From NCBI GenBank assembly GCA_000063525.1, contig CT978603.1, positions 1,049,105-1,113,104 of the forward strand: a stretch of DNA of 64,000 nt, in the 5' to 3' direction. The first letter of the stretch is position 1, and the number at the start of each line of letters is the position of its first letter. The DNA is from Synechococcus sp. RCC307 (GTDB lineage: Bacteria; Cyanobacteriota; Cyanobacteriia; PCC-6307; Cyanobiaceae). Of the stretch, positions 36,308 through 45,680 are shown in pieces. The position numbers were made by a program, and so were the translations under genes. Below the pieces are notes generated by a model that saw nothing but the letters and a program-made list of their open reading frames with translations, was not told the DNA's origin and searched no databases.

Positions 36308-38275
36308 GTGGGTGTTTGCGACGACCGCAAACAACCCCGCCTGGCTCTCCTCGAAGCCCTGTCCAACGGCAGGGCTTCGTTGCGTTATGCCGCCGCTAGT
36401 GGCCAGCAGCAGCGCCCTGTGCCGCTGAAGCAGGTTGAACTGATCGTTCCCCTCAGTGCCAGCAGCAGCAGCGACCTGGCCCATGCCCTGTCCGCCACCA
36501 GCAGCAGCTCCACTGAACTGGCCCTGGCCTGGATGGAGTCGCAGCAACAGCAATCACCGGCTCAGAGCTACTCGCTGGCGTCTTTGGGTCAACTGCTGCG
36601 CAACGACCCCACACCACAACAGCTGGCGGCTCTGTGGCTGTCCTTACAGAGCCCGCAAGATTTGTGGCGTTGGAAAGCGGGGGTGGCCACAGCCCGCAGC
36701 AGCTCAGAGCTGCGGCAACTGCGCCGCAGCCGCCGATCCCAGCAACTCGAGCAAGCAGGCCGGCAAGGGCTGCTCGATGCGATAGCAGCCCGCAGACCAA
36801 TCACGGCCCTCGTGGGTTCGAAGCCGGCCCAGGAGCTTTTGCGGGGGCTCAAGCAACTCGCTGGCGCTGAGAAGCCAGAGGAGGTGAGCCTGGCCCCTGA
36901 ACTCCACCAAGCCTTGCAACGGGCTGGATACGACGGTTCAGCGCAGGTGTTGCAGCAGGTGTTGGTGGACCTGGGTTTGCTGCAACCAGGGCAGCCCTTG
37001 CGGTTGCTTGGATCAGCATGGGAGAGCAACTCCGAGGTGGAGTTGCCAACAGCCCAGATCGATCCACAGCGTAGAGATCTGACCCATTTGAGCTGTTTCA
37101 GCATCGACAGTGCCTCCACCCAAGAGGTGGATGACGCCATTGGATTGGAGCGCCGCGACGGAGACCTCTGGATTTGGGTCCACATTGCTGATCCCCATCA
37201 ATGGCTGGAGCCGGGAGATCGTCTGGATCTTGAGGCCCAGCGCCGGGGCTCAACGCTTTATCTCAGTGGCGGGGCCATGCCGATGTTCCCGATGGCCGTG
37301 GCGCGTGACTGCATGAGCTTGCGGCCCATGCGCCGCTGCGGCGCCTTGAGTGTGGGCGTCCTGCTCGATGCCGACGGCGCCATCACCGCGGTCAAACCTT
37401 GCCGCAGTTGGGTGAAGGTCTCCTATGGGCTCACCTATGAGGATGCCGATGACTTAATCGAGCTGGCTCCGCCTGAGGATCCTGATCTGGCGGAATTGGC
37501 GGAGCTCCTCAAACGCCGCACAGCCTGGCGCGAACAACAGGGAGCGCTGCTGATGGAGCAGGCCGAAGGTCGTTTGTTCCGCAACGGCGCGGCTGAACTC
37601 GCGCTCGAGATCACCGAACCCGGCCTAGCCCGCTCCTGCGTCAGCGAAGCCATGATTCTCGCTGGTGCAGCCATGGCCGAATGGTCGAGCCAACACGAGT
37701 TGGCGATGCCCTTTCGGGTGCAAGCCGGATCCAGTCAGGACAATGCAGAGGCCAACCAATGGCCCCAAGGCCCAGTGCGTTGGGCCCAGCAGCGACGGGG
37801 GCTGAGCCGCAGCCGCTTGCAAAGCAAAGCTGAGCCCCATGGCTCACTGGGTCTGCCGATGTACCTGCAGTGGACGTCCCCGATCCGCCGCTACGGCGAT
37901 TTATTGGCTCACCGCCAGTGGTTGCAATTCAGTGGACACCTTGAGGGCGAACCGCTCGACGCTGAAGCCATCGGCGCGCTACTGCAGCGCTTGGATCAAG
38001 GTCAACGGGAGGCGAGTTTGATTGCACGGCAAGACCAACGCATGGCCCTGTTGGAATGGCTGGCCGGACCTATCCCGCAATGGCCGCAGCCAGCGACCCT
38101 GCTGAGCTGGCTGCGGGAAGACAACGGCATCGCTCTGGTGCGGTTGGAGGCCTGGGCCATGGAGTTGCCGGCCCAAATTGAACCCGGACTGGGGCTTGGC
38201 GATCAGCTCTTCATCCAGCTGGAGCGGGTTGATCCCGCCAGCGACCTGCTGCGTCTTAAGGGCATAGCCGGTTAA
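36308..38275 (+). CDS. RNase II/R family exoribonuclease
   Basis: A 3'-5' RNA exonuclease of about 655 residues. The RNB catalytic domain has HLSCFSIDSASTQEVDDAIG with the metal aspartates, VWVHIADPHQWL-like strand and QWTSPIRRYGDLLAHRQWL; the S1 C-terminal domain is weakly visible. Family members process and degrade mRNA. GTG 36308 is the first common start, yet the frame is open upstream and codes PAIQPGDLVGV, so the true start may be earlier, e.g. CTG 36272 overlapping the rpsR stop. The 3' end overlaps the convergent FAD gene by 20 bases. Confidence 0.88.
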   Translation: MGVCDDRKQPRLALLEALSNGRASLRYAAASGQQQRPVPLKQVELIVPLSASSSSDLAHALSATSSSSTELALAWMESQQQQSPAQSYSLASLGQLLRNDPTPQQLAALWLSLQSPQDLWRWKAGVATARSSSELRQLRRSRRSQQLEQAGRQGLLDAIAARRPITALVGSKPAQELLRGLKQLAGAEKPEEVSLAPELHQALQRAGYDGSAQVLQQVLVDLGLLQPGQPLRLLGSAWESNSEVELPTAQIDPQRRDLTHLSCFSIDSASTQEVDDAIGLERRDGDLWIWVHIADPHQWLEPGDRLDLEAQRRGSTLYLSGGAMPMFPMAVARDCMSLRPMRRCGALSVGVLLDADGAITAVKPCRSWVKVSYGLTYEDADDLIELAPPEDPDLAELAELLKRRTAWREQQGALLMEQAEGRLFRNGAAELALEITEPGLARSCVSEAMILAGAAMAEWSSQHELAMPFRVQAGSSQDNAEANQWPQGPVRWAQQRRGLSRSRLQSKAEPHGSLGLPMYLQWTSPIRRYGDLLAHRQWLQFSGHLEGEPLDAEAIGALLQRLDQGQREASLIARQDQRMALLEWLAGPIPQWPQPATLLSWLREDNGIALVRLEAWAMELPAQIEPGLGLGDQLFIQLERVDPASDLLRLKGIAG

Positions 38276-39959
38276 CCCGCCACCAGGGTCCAAAGGGATT
38301 GGCAGAACCCTCCAGATCCAGCCAGCGTCCGTGTTGATCAGGCAGGACCTGCTGCACCTGCGGCTCGAGGGTGATCAGGGATAGGCGCTGCCCAGATTCG
38401 GTATCACCCCACCAACGCTCACCGTCAATCTGAATCAACAACCGTTGCTGCTGGCTGGCTGGTTCGTGTGGAGCCGTGGCGGGTTGATGCTGAGTGGACT
38501 CTCCATCGAGCCGATCCAGCTGCAGCTGAGCCCAGTCGGGCTGATGCCACGGCAGCTCAGGGCACGGAACAACACCCGAGGGGGCCACCGGATCATTCAG
38601 CAGCTGCCGCTGCAACTCGGACACCGGCAGCTCAGCCACAGCAAGGCGCTGCTGCACGCAGAGCGCGGCCGCTTGACCAGCGGCTTGTCCAACCAAGAGC
38701 AGCAATGGGCCCATCCGGGTCGCCCCATTAGCCATGTGGCTCACGCTGATGGATTTATCAGCCATCAACAAATTGCTGATCTCAGGGGTGTACAGCGCAC
38801 CAAAGGGGATCACAAATGGCGTTCCGCTGCGGCGCCCACCCCAGGCCATGGATTTATCCGCCAAGTGCCACTCACGTTCGCCGTAGTGGTGGTCATTGGC
38901 GTAGTTCCCAATGGCGATCGCCTGTTGTTGGTGTTCAGCATTGGGGGAGTGCGGCAGCAAGTCCTGCTCAATCACCGTGGTGGCCCCTATCAAGCGGCGC
39001 CCCTCACGCCAGTAGGGCTGAAAGGCCAAGGCCTCTCCAGCAAAGGCTGATGCAGGCTGCAGCTGCGGGCCACAAGCGGCTTGCAGTTGAGCCAGGAAAG
39101 CCTCGCTGTGCTGACGCAGGCCTGTGAGCTGCTCTCGCTGGCGCTGGGCATCCCCGCTGAACACCGCCCCTGGATCAACAGGCCAGTCGTTGCCGTGCAA
39201 GGGCCAATTCAGCATCAATTGCTGGCCTGGGAGTCGGCCATAACTCAGCAGTTGGGGCAGTGAAAAACGATCAGCGCAGCCTTTGAAGAGTGCGCTGAAG
39301 GGCTCGACCGGCTGCTCTGGTGGAGTCCAAGGCCCTTGCCACTGTCCATGGATCACCCAGGTGGGTGATTGCACCGGTTCGCGCTCAAAAAAAGGATCCT
39401 TCAGTGCCTCAGCTGAGGGGGCGCTGGGCTCACCCCACTGCTGCTGGGAGTCCCAACCCAAACGGTGGGGAATGTCTGCCAACGCCAAGCTGTCGCCGAG
39501 CTCGCTGCCATCAACGAGCACATCAAAACTGATGGTGATCGGTTCCCCATTGCGCTGCAGAACGGCCTTGCTCAGCTGATCACCATTGCGCTCCAGGCTC
39601 AACACTTCAACGCCCGACCACCAGCTCAGGGGGCGAGCTTCACGGATCCAGCGCTGCAGGATCGATTCAGCTTGTTGCGGGCGGAACCCAAAGCAACTGA
39701 CCCAGTTGTGATCGAGCCCGTCGGGTAGTTCAAGACGCAACTGACGCAGCAAGGCACCCCAAAGTCCGCTCTGCCAGGCACTCAGCTCATTGCCATCGGG
39801 GGCCGACACACCACCACTGGTGATCATTCCGCCGGTCCAGGGGCCGGGTGTCACCAGAAGTGTTTCAACGCCAGAGCGGGCGCATTGGAGCGCGGCGCCA
39901 CAGCCACCAATGCCGCCACCTATGACCAGAACGGGGACGTGGCCCTGCTGAAAAGCCAT
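38256..39959 (-). CDS. FAD-dependent oxidoreductase
   Basis: A 567-residue flavoprotein. It begins with a Rossmann FAD motif (PVLVIGGGIGGCGAALQCARSG), then TGGMITSGGVSAPDG, and has a second conserved stretch (ADKSISVSHMANGATRMGPLLLLVGQAAGQAAAL) near residue 420. The latter is typical of the FAD-dependent oxidoreductase family (Pfam FAD_oxidored). Substrate and partner are unknown. No signal peptide. Divergent from metG by 58 bases. Confidence 0.8.
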   Translation of the reverse strand: MAFQQGHVPVLVIGGGIGGCGAALQCARSGVETLLVTPGPWTGGMITSGGVSAPDGNELSAWQSGLWGALLRQLRLELPDGLDHNWVSCFGFRPQQAESILQRWIREARPLSWWSGVEVLSLERNGDQLSKAVLQRNGEPITISFDVLVDGSELGDSLALADIPHRLGWDSQQQWGEPSAPSAEALKDPFFEREPVQSPTWVIHGQWQGPWTPPEQPVEPFSALFKGCADRFSLPQLLSYGRLPGQQLMLNWPLHGNDWPVDPGAVFSGDAQRQREQLTGLRQHSEAFLAQLQAACGPQLQPASAFAGEALAFQPYWREGRRLIGATTVIEQDLLPHSPNAEHQQQAIAIGNYANDHHYGEREWHLADKSMAWGGRRSGTPFVIPFGALYTPEISNLLMADKSISVSHMANGATRMGPLLLLVGQAAGQAAALCVQQRLAVAELPVSELQRQLLNDPVAPSGVVPCPELPWHQPDWAQLQLDRLDGESTQHQPATAPHEPASQQQRLLIQIDGERWWGDTESGQRLSLITLEPQVQQVLPDQHGRWLDLEGSANPFGPWWRVNRLCP

Positions 39960-40004
39960 CGCTGCACTGAACTGAGATCATCATGCTGACGGGCGCAGCC
40001 TCAG

Positions 40005-40010
40005 TAAGAT
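40005..40010 (+). promoter_or_regulatory. Candidate -10 box of metG, leaderless arrangement possible
   Basis: TAAGAT ends seven bases before ATG 40018, so transcription would begin at about the start codon. No confident -35 is visible. The call depends on this hexamer being used. Confidence 0.25.
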
Positions 40011-40017
40011 CGCGTTG

Positions 40018-41550
40018 ATGACAAGCACACTCACCACTCCGCTTTATTACGTCAACGACAAGCCCCACATCGGCAGTGTTTACACCACGTTGGCAGTCGA
40101 TACTCTGGCCCGTTTTAAGCGACTTAGCGGCGAGAATGTGGTGTTCATCACGGGATGCGATGAACACGGTCAAAAGATTCAACGAACCGCTGAATCAGCG
40201 GGGATTGATCCTCAACAACATTGCGACCAAATCAGCAGCACCTTTGCATCGGTGTGGTCGCAGTGGCAGATCAGCAATGATCGTTTCATACGCACCACAG
40301 ATCCCCGCCACCAATCGATTGTTGAGCAGTTCTTCGCCCGAGTCGAAGCCAACGGCGACATTATTGAAGGCCGGCAACAAGGCTGGTATTGCGTTGCCTG
40401 TGAAGAATACAAAGATGATCCGAAAGAGGCCCAATCACCCCACTGCCCGATTCACCAGAAACCCTTGGAATGGCGTGATGAGGCCAACCTGTTCTTCCGG
40501 CTGAGTCGTTACCAAGACGCCATTGAAAAGCTCATTGCAACCGAGGGCTTCATTCGCCCAGCCAGCCGGCGCAAAGAAGTTGAAAATTTTGTTGCCAACG
40601 GCCTTCGAGATTTCTCCATTTCCCGGCGAAACGTGAGCTGGGGTCTGCCGGTCCCTGGTCATGACGGGCACACCTTCTACGTCTGGTTTGACGCCCTGTT
40701 GGGCTACATCACAGCCCTTCTAGAGCCTGATCAGCCAGCCACGCTGGATCAAGCCCTCAGTAATGGCTGGCCAGCCCAATTGCACGTGATTGGCAAAGAC
40801 ATCTTGCGCTTCCACGCTGTGTATTGGCCCGCGATGTGTTTATCCGCTGGGATTGATTTGCCAACAGGGGTGTTTGGCCATGGCTTCCTCACCCGGGAAG
40901 GTCAAAAAATGGGCAAGTCCATGGGGAATTCCATTGACCCCACCCGTTTGGTTGAGCTCTGCGGCCGCGATGCTGTGCGCTGGTACCTGCTGCGTGACAT
41001 CCAATTTGGCGACGATGGCGATATCCAGCAGCAGCGCCTCTTGGATCTGGTCAACAACGATCTAGCCAACACCATCGGCAATCTGGTGAATCGCTCCATT
41101 TCGATGGCCCGTAAATGGTTTGAGGGTGTTCCATCACTGCCTCAAGAGCTCCCCAGCAACCATCCCCTCAAGCAAGCCGCACAAGCCGCGGTGGCTGATG
41201 TGGCGAGCCACTACCAAGAGCTCAGGTTCCATGCTGTGGCCGAACAGGCGCTGCAGTTGGCCATTGCCGCCAACGGTTACCTCAGTGATCAAGCTCCTTG
41301 GAAGGCCATCAAAGATCCAGCCAACCGCGATCAAGTGGCCGCTGACTTGTATGCGGTGCTGGAAGCCAGCCGCGTGGTGGGTGTTGTGCTGCAACCGCTC
41401 TTGCCCGAGTTCAGTGAACGGCTTTTGCAGCAGCTCAATGCACCCTCAGGGGATTGGATCGAGCTTTTGAATTGGGGGCAGCTCACGCCAGGCCCATTGG
41501 ATGCACCATCCCCGCTGCTGCAACGCTTGGAGCTGGAGGAGCCAATTTGA
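40018..41550 (+). CDS. metG: Methionyl-tRNA synthetase
   Basis: A 510-residue class I synthetase. The HIGH motif is PHIGSVYTTLAVD, the knuckle is CVACEEYKDD with a later CPIHQKPLEWR, the fold continues through FYVWFDALLGYI, and the KMSKS motif is KMGKSMGN. There is no C-terminal tRNA-binding extension. ATG 40018 is three bases after an in-frame TTG. TAAGAT at 40005-40010 would place transcription near the start codon. Its stop overlaps the TTG of the lptC-like gene. Confidence 0.96.
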   Translation: MTSTLTTPLYYVNDKPHIGSVYTTLAVDTLARFKRLSGENVVFITGCDEHGQKIQRTAESAGIDPQQHCDQISSTFASVWSQWQISNDRFIRTTDPRHQSIVEQFFARVEANGDIIEGRQQGWYCVACEEYKDDPKEAQSPHCPIHQKPLEWRDEANLFFRLSRYQDAIEKLIATEGFIRPASRRKEVENFVANGLRDFSISRRNVSWGLPVPGHDGHTFYVWFDALLGYITALLEPDQPATLDQALSNGWPAQLHVIGKDILRFHAVYWPAMCLSAGIDLPTGVFGHGFLTREGQKMGKSMGNSIDPTRLVELCGRDAVRWYLLRDIQFGDDGDIQQQRLLDLVNNDLANTIGNLVNRSISMARKWFEGVPSLPQELPSNHPLKQAAQAAVADVASHYQELRFHAVAEQALQLAIAANGYLSDQAPWKAIKDPANRDQVAADLYAVLEASRVVGVVLQPLLPEFSERLLQQLNAPSGDWIELLNWGQLTPGPLDAPSPLLQRLELEEPI

Positions 41551-42716
41551 AGGTCTTTGCTCTAGGCGCGGGAGCGGGGCTGCTCTGTTTGCTGTTGCAT
41601 GGATGCGTCGGTGTGTCGCAAAGTCCAGAGCCAGCGAAACCGTTTCAGTTCCGTAGCCTCACACTTCGGCAAAACGATGAGGCTGGTGAGCCCCTTTGGG
41701 AGTTACGCAGCCCCCGCAGCCGCTATCAACTCGACAACCGCCAAGCGGTTGTGACCGCTCCAGTGGGGGTGCTTTATCGAAAAGGGGAGCCCGCCTATCG
41801 GCTGAGTGCACCCAAAGGGTTATTAATCCGCGATGGCGAGCAAGTCGAACTGATTGATGGCGTTCACCTTCGGGCCTTGGATGGCAGTGGGTTGGTGATC
41901 ACAGGCAACCGCGCTGTATGGACACCCAATGACGATCTTTTGGTTTTGCAAGGTTCTCCCAAGGCTGAGGATCCACAGCAACTGCTCACCGCAAGGCACG
42001 CTCAGTTCGATTCCAAACTCGAACAACTTCAGTTGCGCGACAACTTGGTCTTGAGACGCTGGAACAAAGGTCAATCGCACCGTGAGCCAGCAACTTTGCT
42101 GTTGCGTAGCCCAGAAGCTGACTGGAATCTCAAATCTGGCGCTTTGACCGTGGCAGGTCCTGTCAAAGGAGTGCAGCGGCCCGAGGCCAACCGGCAACGG
42201 TTGTTGTCGGCCTCCGCATTGACCGGCAATACCACCGAGAACTGGATTGACTTTGAGGCTCCCGTCACAGTCGATGAAGCCGCCGAAGGCTTGACATTGC
42301 GAGCCGGTAAAACCCGTTGGTGGACCCAAGACAACCGCCTGAGCTCAAGCGCACCGGCTCAGGGAACCTTCAAAAAGCTCACAGCCAGTGGTGGCGGATT
42401 TGAGCTGTGGGATCAGCGCAAGGAACTCTTGCTCACGAGCGATTGCCAGCTGCAACAGCCTGATCAATCGTTAAACGCCAAACAGTGCCGTTGGAATTGG
42501 GACACCGGTGAATTGATGGCCCGAGGTTCCGTTGAGCTGCGGCGTGAACAACTCAATCAACTCACGCGAGCGGAAGTCATGCAGGGCTTCACGGGTGAGG
42601 ATGGGCAGATTCGCTTCACAGCTCCTGGTTCTCGGGTGCAGACGAGGCTCGAGTTTGATCAGCCTGATTCAGCTGAGCCATCGGATCGCAATCAAGCTGC
42701 TCCAGTGCAGTTCTGA
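41547..42716 (+). CDS. LptC-like lipoprotein of LPS export
   Basis: A 389-residue lipoprotein: MKVFALGAGAGLLCLLLHGC carries a lipobox cysteine near residue 20. The remainder is beta-rich with repeated GVHL/GDVxL-like strands, as in LptC/OstA proteins that hand lipopolysaccharide across the periplasm. Start is TTG 41547, forced by the signal; it overlaps the metG TGA (TTGA). Cyanobacterial LptC proteins are longer than E. coli's, in keeping with this length. The last 101 bases overlap a convergent gene. Confidence 0.75.
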   Translation: MKVFALGAGAGLLCLLLHGCVGVSQSPEPAKPFQFRSLTLRQNDEAGEPLWELRSPRSRYQLDNRQAVVTAPVGVLYRKGEPAYRLSAPKGLLIRDGEQVELIDGVHLRALDGSGLVITGNRAVWTPNDDLLVLQGSPKAEDPQQLLTARHAQFDSKLEQLQLRDNLVLRRWNKGQSHREPATLLLRSPEADWNLKSGALTVAGPVKGVQRPEANRQRLLSASALTGNTTENWIDFEAPVTVDEAAEGLTLRAGKTRWWTQDNRLSSSAPAQGTFKKLTASGGGFELWDQRKELLLTSDCQLQQPDQSLNAKQCRWNWDTGELMARGSVELRREQLNQLTRAEVMQGFTGEDGQIRFTAPGSRVQTRLEFDQPDSAEPSDRNQAAPVQF

Positions 42717-43323
42717 GCTTTTCAGCCACGCCTTTGATCCAGATCTCATCGCTGCGGCTGAAACAACGCACAGACCAGCCCGCCACCAAAAGCCATCCCC
42801 TGGCGCCTAGGGGTTCGACCACAACCGCTGGAGTGTTCTCAGGGAAGTAAGCAAATTCGCTGCGGCCTGGATACAAGGTCAAATTGACCAGGCCAACGGT
42901 TTGCTGTTGCTCTCGGGCCCGTTGGACGATGGGCCCCGGCTCAAATGGCTTGGAGGTCAACACACCGCGCCGCATCAATTCGTTCTGATCCCAAACGAGC
43001 AACACACTCGCTGCTGGAGTTGCTTTGAGCAATTGATGGCTGGCCCAGGCCAGCTCCAGCCGAATGCCTTCAGGCAACCCTTCATTGAGCTCAAAACCCT
43101 GGGGTCCTTCCAAGCTGACGCGTTCGCGGGTGGTGGGATTGGCCCGGGTCCACAACACCGCCACCAACATCAGTCCAACAGCCATCACACCAGCGAGCAC
43201 CGATGCGCGTTGAAAGATCGGCAGTGCGCTGCCCAAATCAACGGGGATCAGCAGGGAGTTGATAACAACGAGCAGCAAGCCAACGACACCACAGCCAAGA
43301 ACCACGCGGGCTTGTGATGGCAT
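42616..43323 (-). CDS. Cofactor assembly of complex C subunit B (CCB-type) protein
   Basis: A 235-residue protein with two N-terminal membrane helices (VVLGCGVVGLLLVVINSLLI; VLAGVMAVGLMLVAVLW), then a soluble domain containing PEGIRLELAWASHQLLKATP and VEPLGARGWLLVAGWSVRCF. This matches the CCB2/CCB4 family that attaches heme c(i) to cytochrome b6. The C-terminal about 33 residues overlap lptC antisense. ATG 43323 is used; an ATG three codons earlier also exists. The match is from memory of the family. Confidence 0.72.
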   Translation of the reverse strand: MPSQARVVLGCGVVGLLLVVINSLLIPVDLGSALPIFQRASVLAGVMAVGLMLVAVLWTRANPTTRERVSLEGPQGFELNEGLPEGIRLELAWASHQLLKATPAASVLLVWDQNELMRRGVLTSKPFEPGPIVQRAREQQQTVGLVNLTLYPGRSEFAYFPENTPAVVVEPLGARGWLLVAGWSVRCFSRSDEIWIKGVAEKLRTALEQLDCDPMAQLNQADQTRASSAPENQEL

Positions 43324-43398
43324 GGACCTCATGGCTTTGCTGCAAGGCTGCCATTCCACCGCGCTTTGGCTGAAATAGGGGCAACTCCCGCTGATGCG

Positions 43399-43815
43399 AT
43401 GACCCCGGAACAGGCTTTCGCTGCAATTTGTCTGGCTGCTGTGGCCAGTGATGGGGTGGTGGGTCGCGATGAGGCCCGAAGCCTGCGGATTGAGTTGGAG
43501 TTTCGAACCCCCTATGTGGGCATGGATGAAGCCACCATGGCGGGGTTGTTTGACGATCTGCTGGAGCTCTGGAGGAGCGAGGGCACCGAAGCCTTGGTCG
43601 CCAAAGCAGCCCCCTGCCTGAATCAGGTGCAGCGTGAAACCGCTTTGGCGGTGGCGATTCAATTGGTCCGCGCCGATCGAATCATTGAGCCTGAAGAACT
43701 CAAATTCATTGATCAGCTCGCCGGCCATTTGGCCCTACCCGAGACGATGAGCCAGCAGATCATCACGGTGATGGACATCTTGCACCGTGACGCTTTGGCC
43801 ATGGCGGGCGAATGA
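43399..43815 (+). CDS. TerB-like domain protein
   Basis: A 138-residue all-helical protein resembling the tellurite-resistance TerB/DjlA domain: AFAAICLAAVASDGVVGRDEA and, near the end, ALAVAIQLVRADRIIEPEEL, both with the acidic DG/DR-E pattern that binds metal in TerB. There are no other ter genes, so tellurite resistance should not be inferred. ATG 43399 is preferred; TTG 43366 would add eleven residues. It overlaps the next ATG (ATGA). Confidence 0.75.
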   Translation: MTPEQAFAAICLAAVASDGVVGRDEARSLRIELEFRTPYVGMDEATMAGLFDDLLELWRSEGTEALVAKAAPCLNQVQRETALAVAIQLVRADRIIEPEELKFIDQLAGHLALPETMSQQIITVMDILHRDALAMAGE

Positions 43816-44504
43816 AGGGCAGACTGGGCAGCGATTGCCTGGGGGTCATGGCTCGTCTTTTGCCGCTATTGCTTCTGCTTGTCAGCTTGGCGCTGCCTGC
43901 CTTGCCGGCTTTGGCTGTTGCTCCCGCAGACTTTCCAGCCGGCGCACCCGAGGGCCACGTGTTGGATTCAGCCGATGTGCTGAGCCGGGCCTCCACTGGT
44001 GAATTGGGTGCACGCTTAGCCAACTTTGAGAGCGATCACATCAATGCGAATTTGGTGACGGTTAAGCGTCTCGACTACAACGTTGACCTTGATTTGTTTG
44101 CCTCTGAGCTGCTCAGCCGCTGGCACGGTTCCGACGATGACAGTGATCTGTTGATCGCGATTGATTCAGGGGCCAACGCAGCTCGTATTGCTGCCGACCC
44201 CACCCTGTTGCAGCGTTTGCCCAATGCGCTGCTTGAGAGCACAGCCGATGAAACGATGTCGGTAGCCCTGCGCGATGGTGGCCGTTACCGCCAGGCCACG
44301 ATTGATGCCCTCTCCCGACTGGAAACGGTCTTAGCTGGTCAAGAAGATCCCGGTCCTCCCGAACTGATTGAGCAAGTGGCCGTTGTGAGCAATGTCCCAA
44401 CCAAGGAAGAGACCGAAGAGAGCAATGCCTTGATTTGGGTGGCCGTGCTGTTGGTTTTGGGAACGCTTGTGCCGATGGCCACTTGGTGGGTGTTCTCTCG
44501 CTGA
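43812..44504 (+). CDS. psb32: TPM-domain protein, Psb32-like
   Basis: A 230-residue protein with a signal peptide (LLPLLLLLVSLALPALPALA), a TPM domain (VLDSADVLSRASTGELGARL; DDDSDLLIAIDSGANAARI) and a C-terminal membrane helix (LIWVAVLLVLGTLVPMATWW). In cyanobacteria and plastids this architecture is that of Psb32, a thylakoid protein helping photosystem II assembly or repair. Symbol is from architecture, not a search. Either ATG 43812 or ATG 43848 could start it. Coupled to the TerB-like gene. Confidence 0.78.
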   Translation: MKGRLGSDCLGVMARLLPLLLLLVSLALPALPALAVAPADFPAGAPEGHVLDSADVLSRASTGELGARLANFESDHINANLVTVKRLDYNVDLDLFASELLSRWHGSDDDSDLLIAIDSGANAARIAADPTLLQRLPNALLESTADETMSVALRDGGRYRQATIDALSRLETVLAGQEDPGPPELIEQVAVVSNVPTKEETEESNALIWVAVLLVLGTLVPMATWWVFSR

Positions 44505-44540
44505 ACCTCGGCATCATGGGCTGACGCCCAGTTCGACGGC

Positions 44541-45680
44541 ATGGGACTGAATGACTGGCTTGGCACCTTTGCCAAGGCCGAAGGACTGGATTTGAGTAGC
44601 GATTTGGAGCAGGCCTATGAGGCTGCTCTGATGATCCAAGGCTTAGAGCTCGAATATTTCAACGACCGCCCTGTTCGCACCGATGTCAATTTGGGTTTGC
44701 CGCAAGCAACCCAAACGCAGATCTTTCGCCGCTTTCGCTCGGCATTGGAGATTTGCCGTGCCCTGCTCTCATCGATTGAGCGCCAGCGCGCCCAGCTCGA
44801 CAGCCAGGAACTGCGGCAGCTGCAGCTGATTGAGTCGGTGGTGCGGCGCTATCGCAGCAAAGACGGTCAAACCCTGTTTCAACGCCCGGACCCTCTACCC
44901 CGCAGTCTGCTTGGGGTGTTTGATCGGGTTCGCAATCAATTGGATCCAGAAGCCGAAGCCAATGTGGTGGCTGGTTTCCGGCGCCGGCGTGATTCCACGT
45001 TGGTGTCGCTGCGGATCCTGCTGTTGATGATTTTGGTGCCACTGCTGTTGCAGCAGATTTCGCGCACCTATGTGATCTCACCCTTGGTGGATCGCATTGC
45101 CCCTGATATTCCTTTCCTCAGTTACACCAAGCCACGGCTGCAGCAATCTGCGGTGGCCAGCCTGCGGGAATACAAAGCTGAGATCGAATTTGCAGCGCTA
45201 CTGGAGGGAGAAGACAGCCCATCGGTGGAAGAGCTGCGCCAAAAGCTCACGCTCAAAGCAGCCGAGCTGAAAGATGAGGCGGACTCCGAGAGCACCACAG
45301 CGATCAAAAACGTGCTCGCCGATGTGGTGGCCACCATCGGCTTTGTGTTGGTTTGCCTGTTTGGCCGCGATGAAATCCGTGTGCTGCGCGGCTTTTTTGA
45401 CGAGGTGGTCTACGGCCTCAGCGATAACGCCAAGGCATTTGTGATCATCCTGTTCACCGACATTTTCGTTGGTTTCCACAGCCCAGAGGGTTGGACTGTG
45501 CTCCTGCAGGGAATCTCTTCTCATCTGGGGATTCCAGCTGAAGAGCAATTCATTGATCTGTTCATCGCCACCTTCCCGGTGATCCTGGCGACGATCTTCA
45601 AGTACTGGATCTTCCGCTACCTCAACCGCGTGTCGCCGTCCTCGGTGACAACCCTGCGCGGCATGAATGGCGGTGGCTAA
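44541..45680 (+). CDS. pxcA: Proton extrusion protein PxcA (CotA/CemA family)
   Basis: A 379-residue membrane protein needed for light-driven net proton release and inorganic-carbon uptake. The soluble N-terminal part (about residues 1-145) precedes a CemA-type membrane domain with helices LRILLLMILVPLLLQQISRT, VVATIGFVLVCLFG, AFVIILFTDIFVGFHSPEGW and FPVILATIFKYWIFRYLNR. The FHSPEGW motif is strongly CemA-like. The last 14 bases overlap cobU. Confidence 0.93.
   Translation: MGLNDWLGTFAKAEGLDLSSDLEQAYEAALMIQGLELEYFNDRPVRTDVNLGLPQATQTQIFRRFRSALEICRALLSSIERQRAQLDSQELRQLQLIESVVRRYRSKDGQTLFQRPDPLPRSLLGVFDRVRNQLDPEAEANVVAGFRRRRDSTLVSLRILLLMILVPLLLQQISRTYVISPLVDRIAPDIPFLSYTKPRLQQSAVASLREYKAEIEFAALLEGEDSPSVEELRQKLTLKAAELKDEADSESTTAIKNVLADVVATIGFVLVCLFGRDEIRVLRGFFDEVVYGLSDNAKAFVIILFTDIFVGFHSPEGWTVLLQGISSHLGIPAEEQFIDLFIATFPVILATIFKYWIFRYLNRVSPSSVTTLRGMNGGG

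Noticed and set aside
40897-40935. KMGKS instead of KMSKS in methionyl-tRNA synthetase as a defect
   Set aside because: Both lysines are kept and the variant occurs in functional synthetases, so it is not evidence of loss of function.
43399-43815. A tellurite-resistance operon suggested by the TerB-like protein
   Set aside because: No other ter genes are nearby; the domain alone is widespread and not diagnostic of tellurite resistance.
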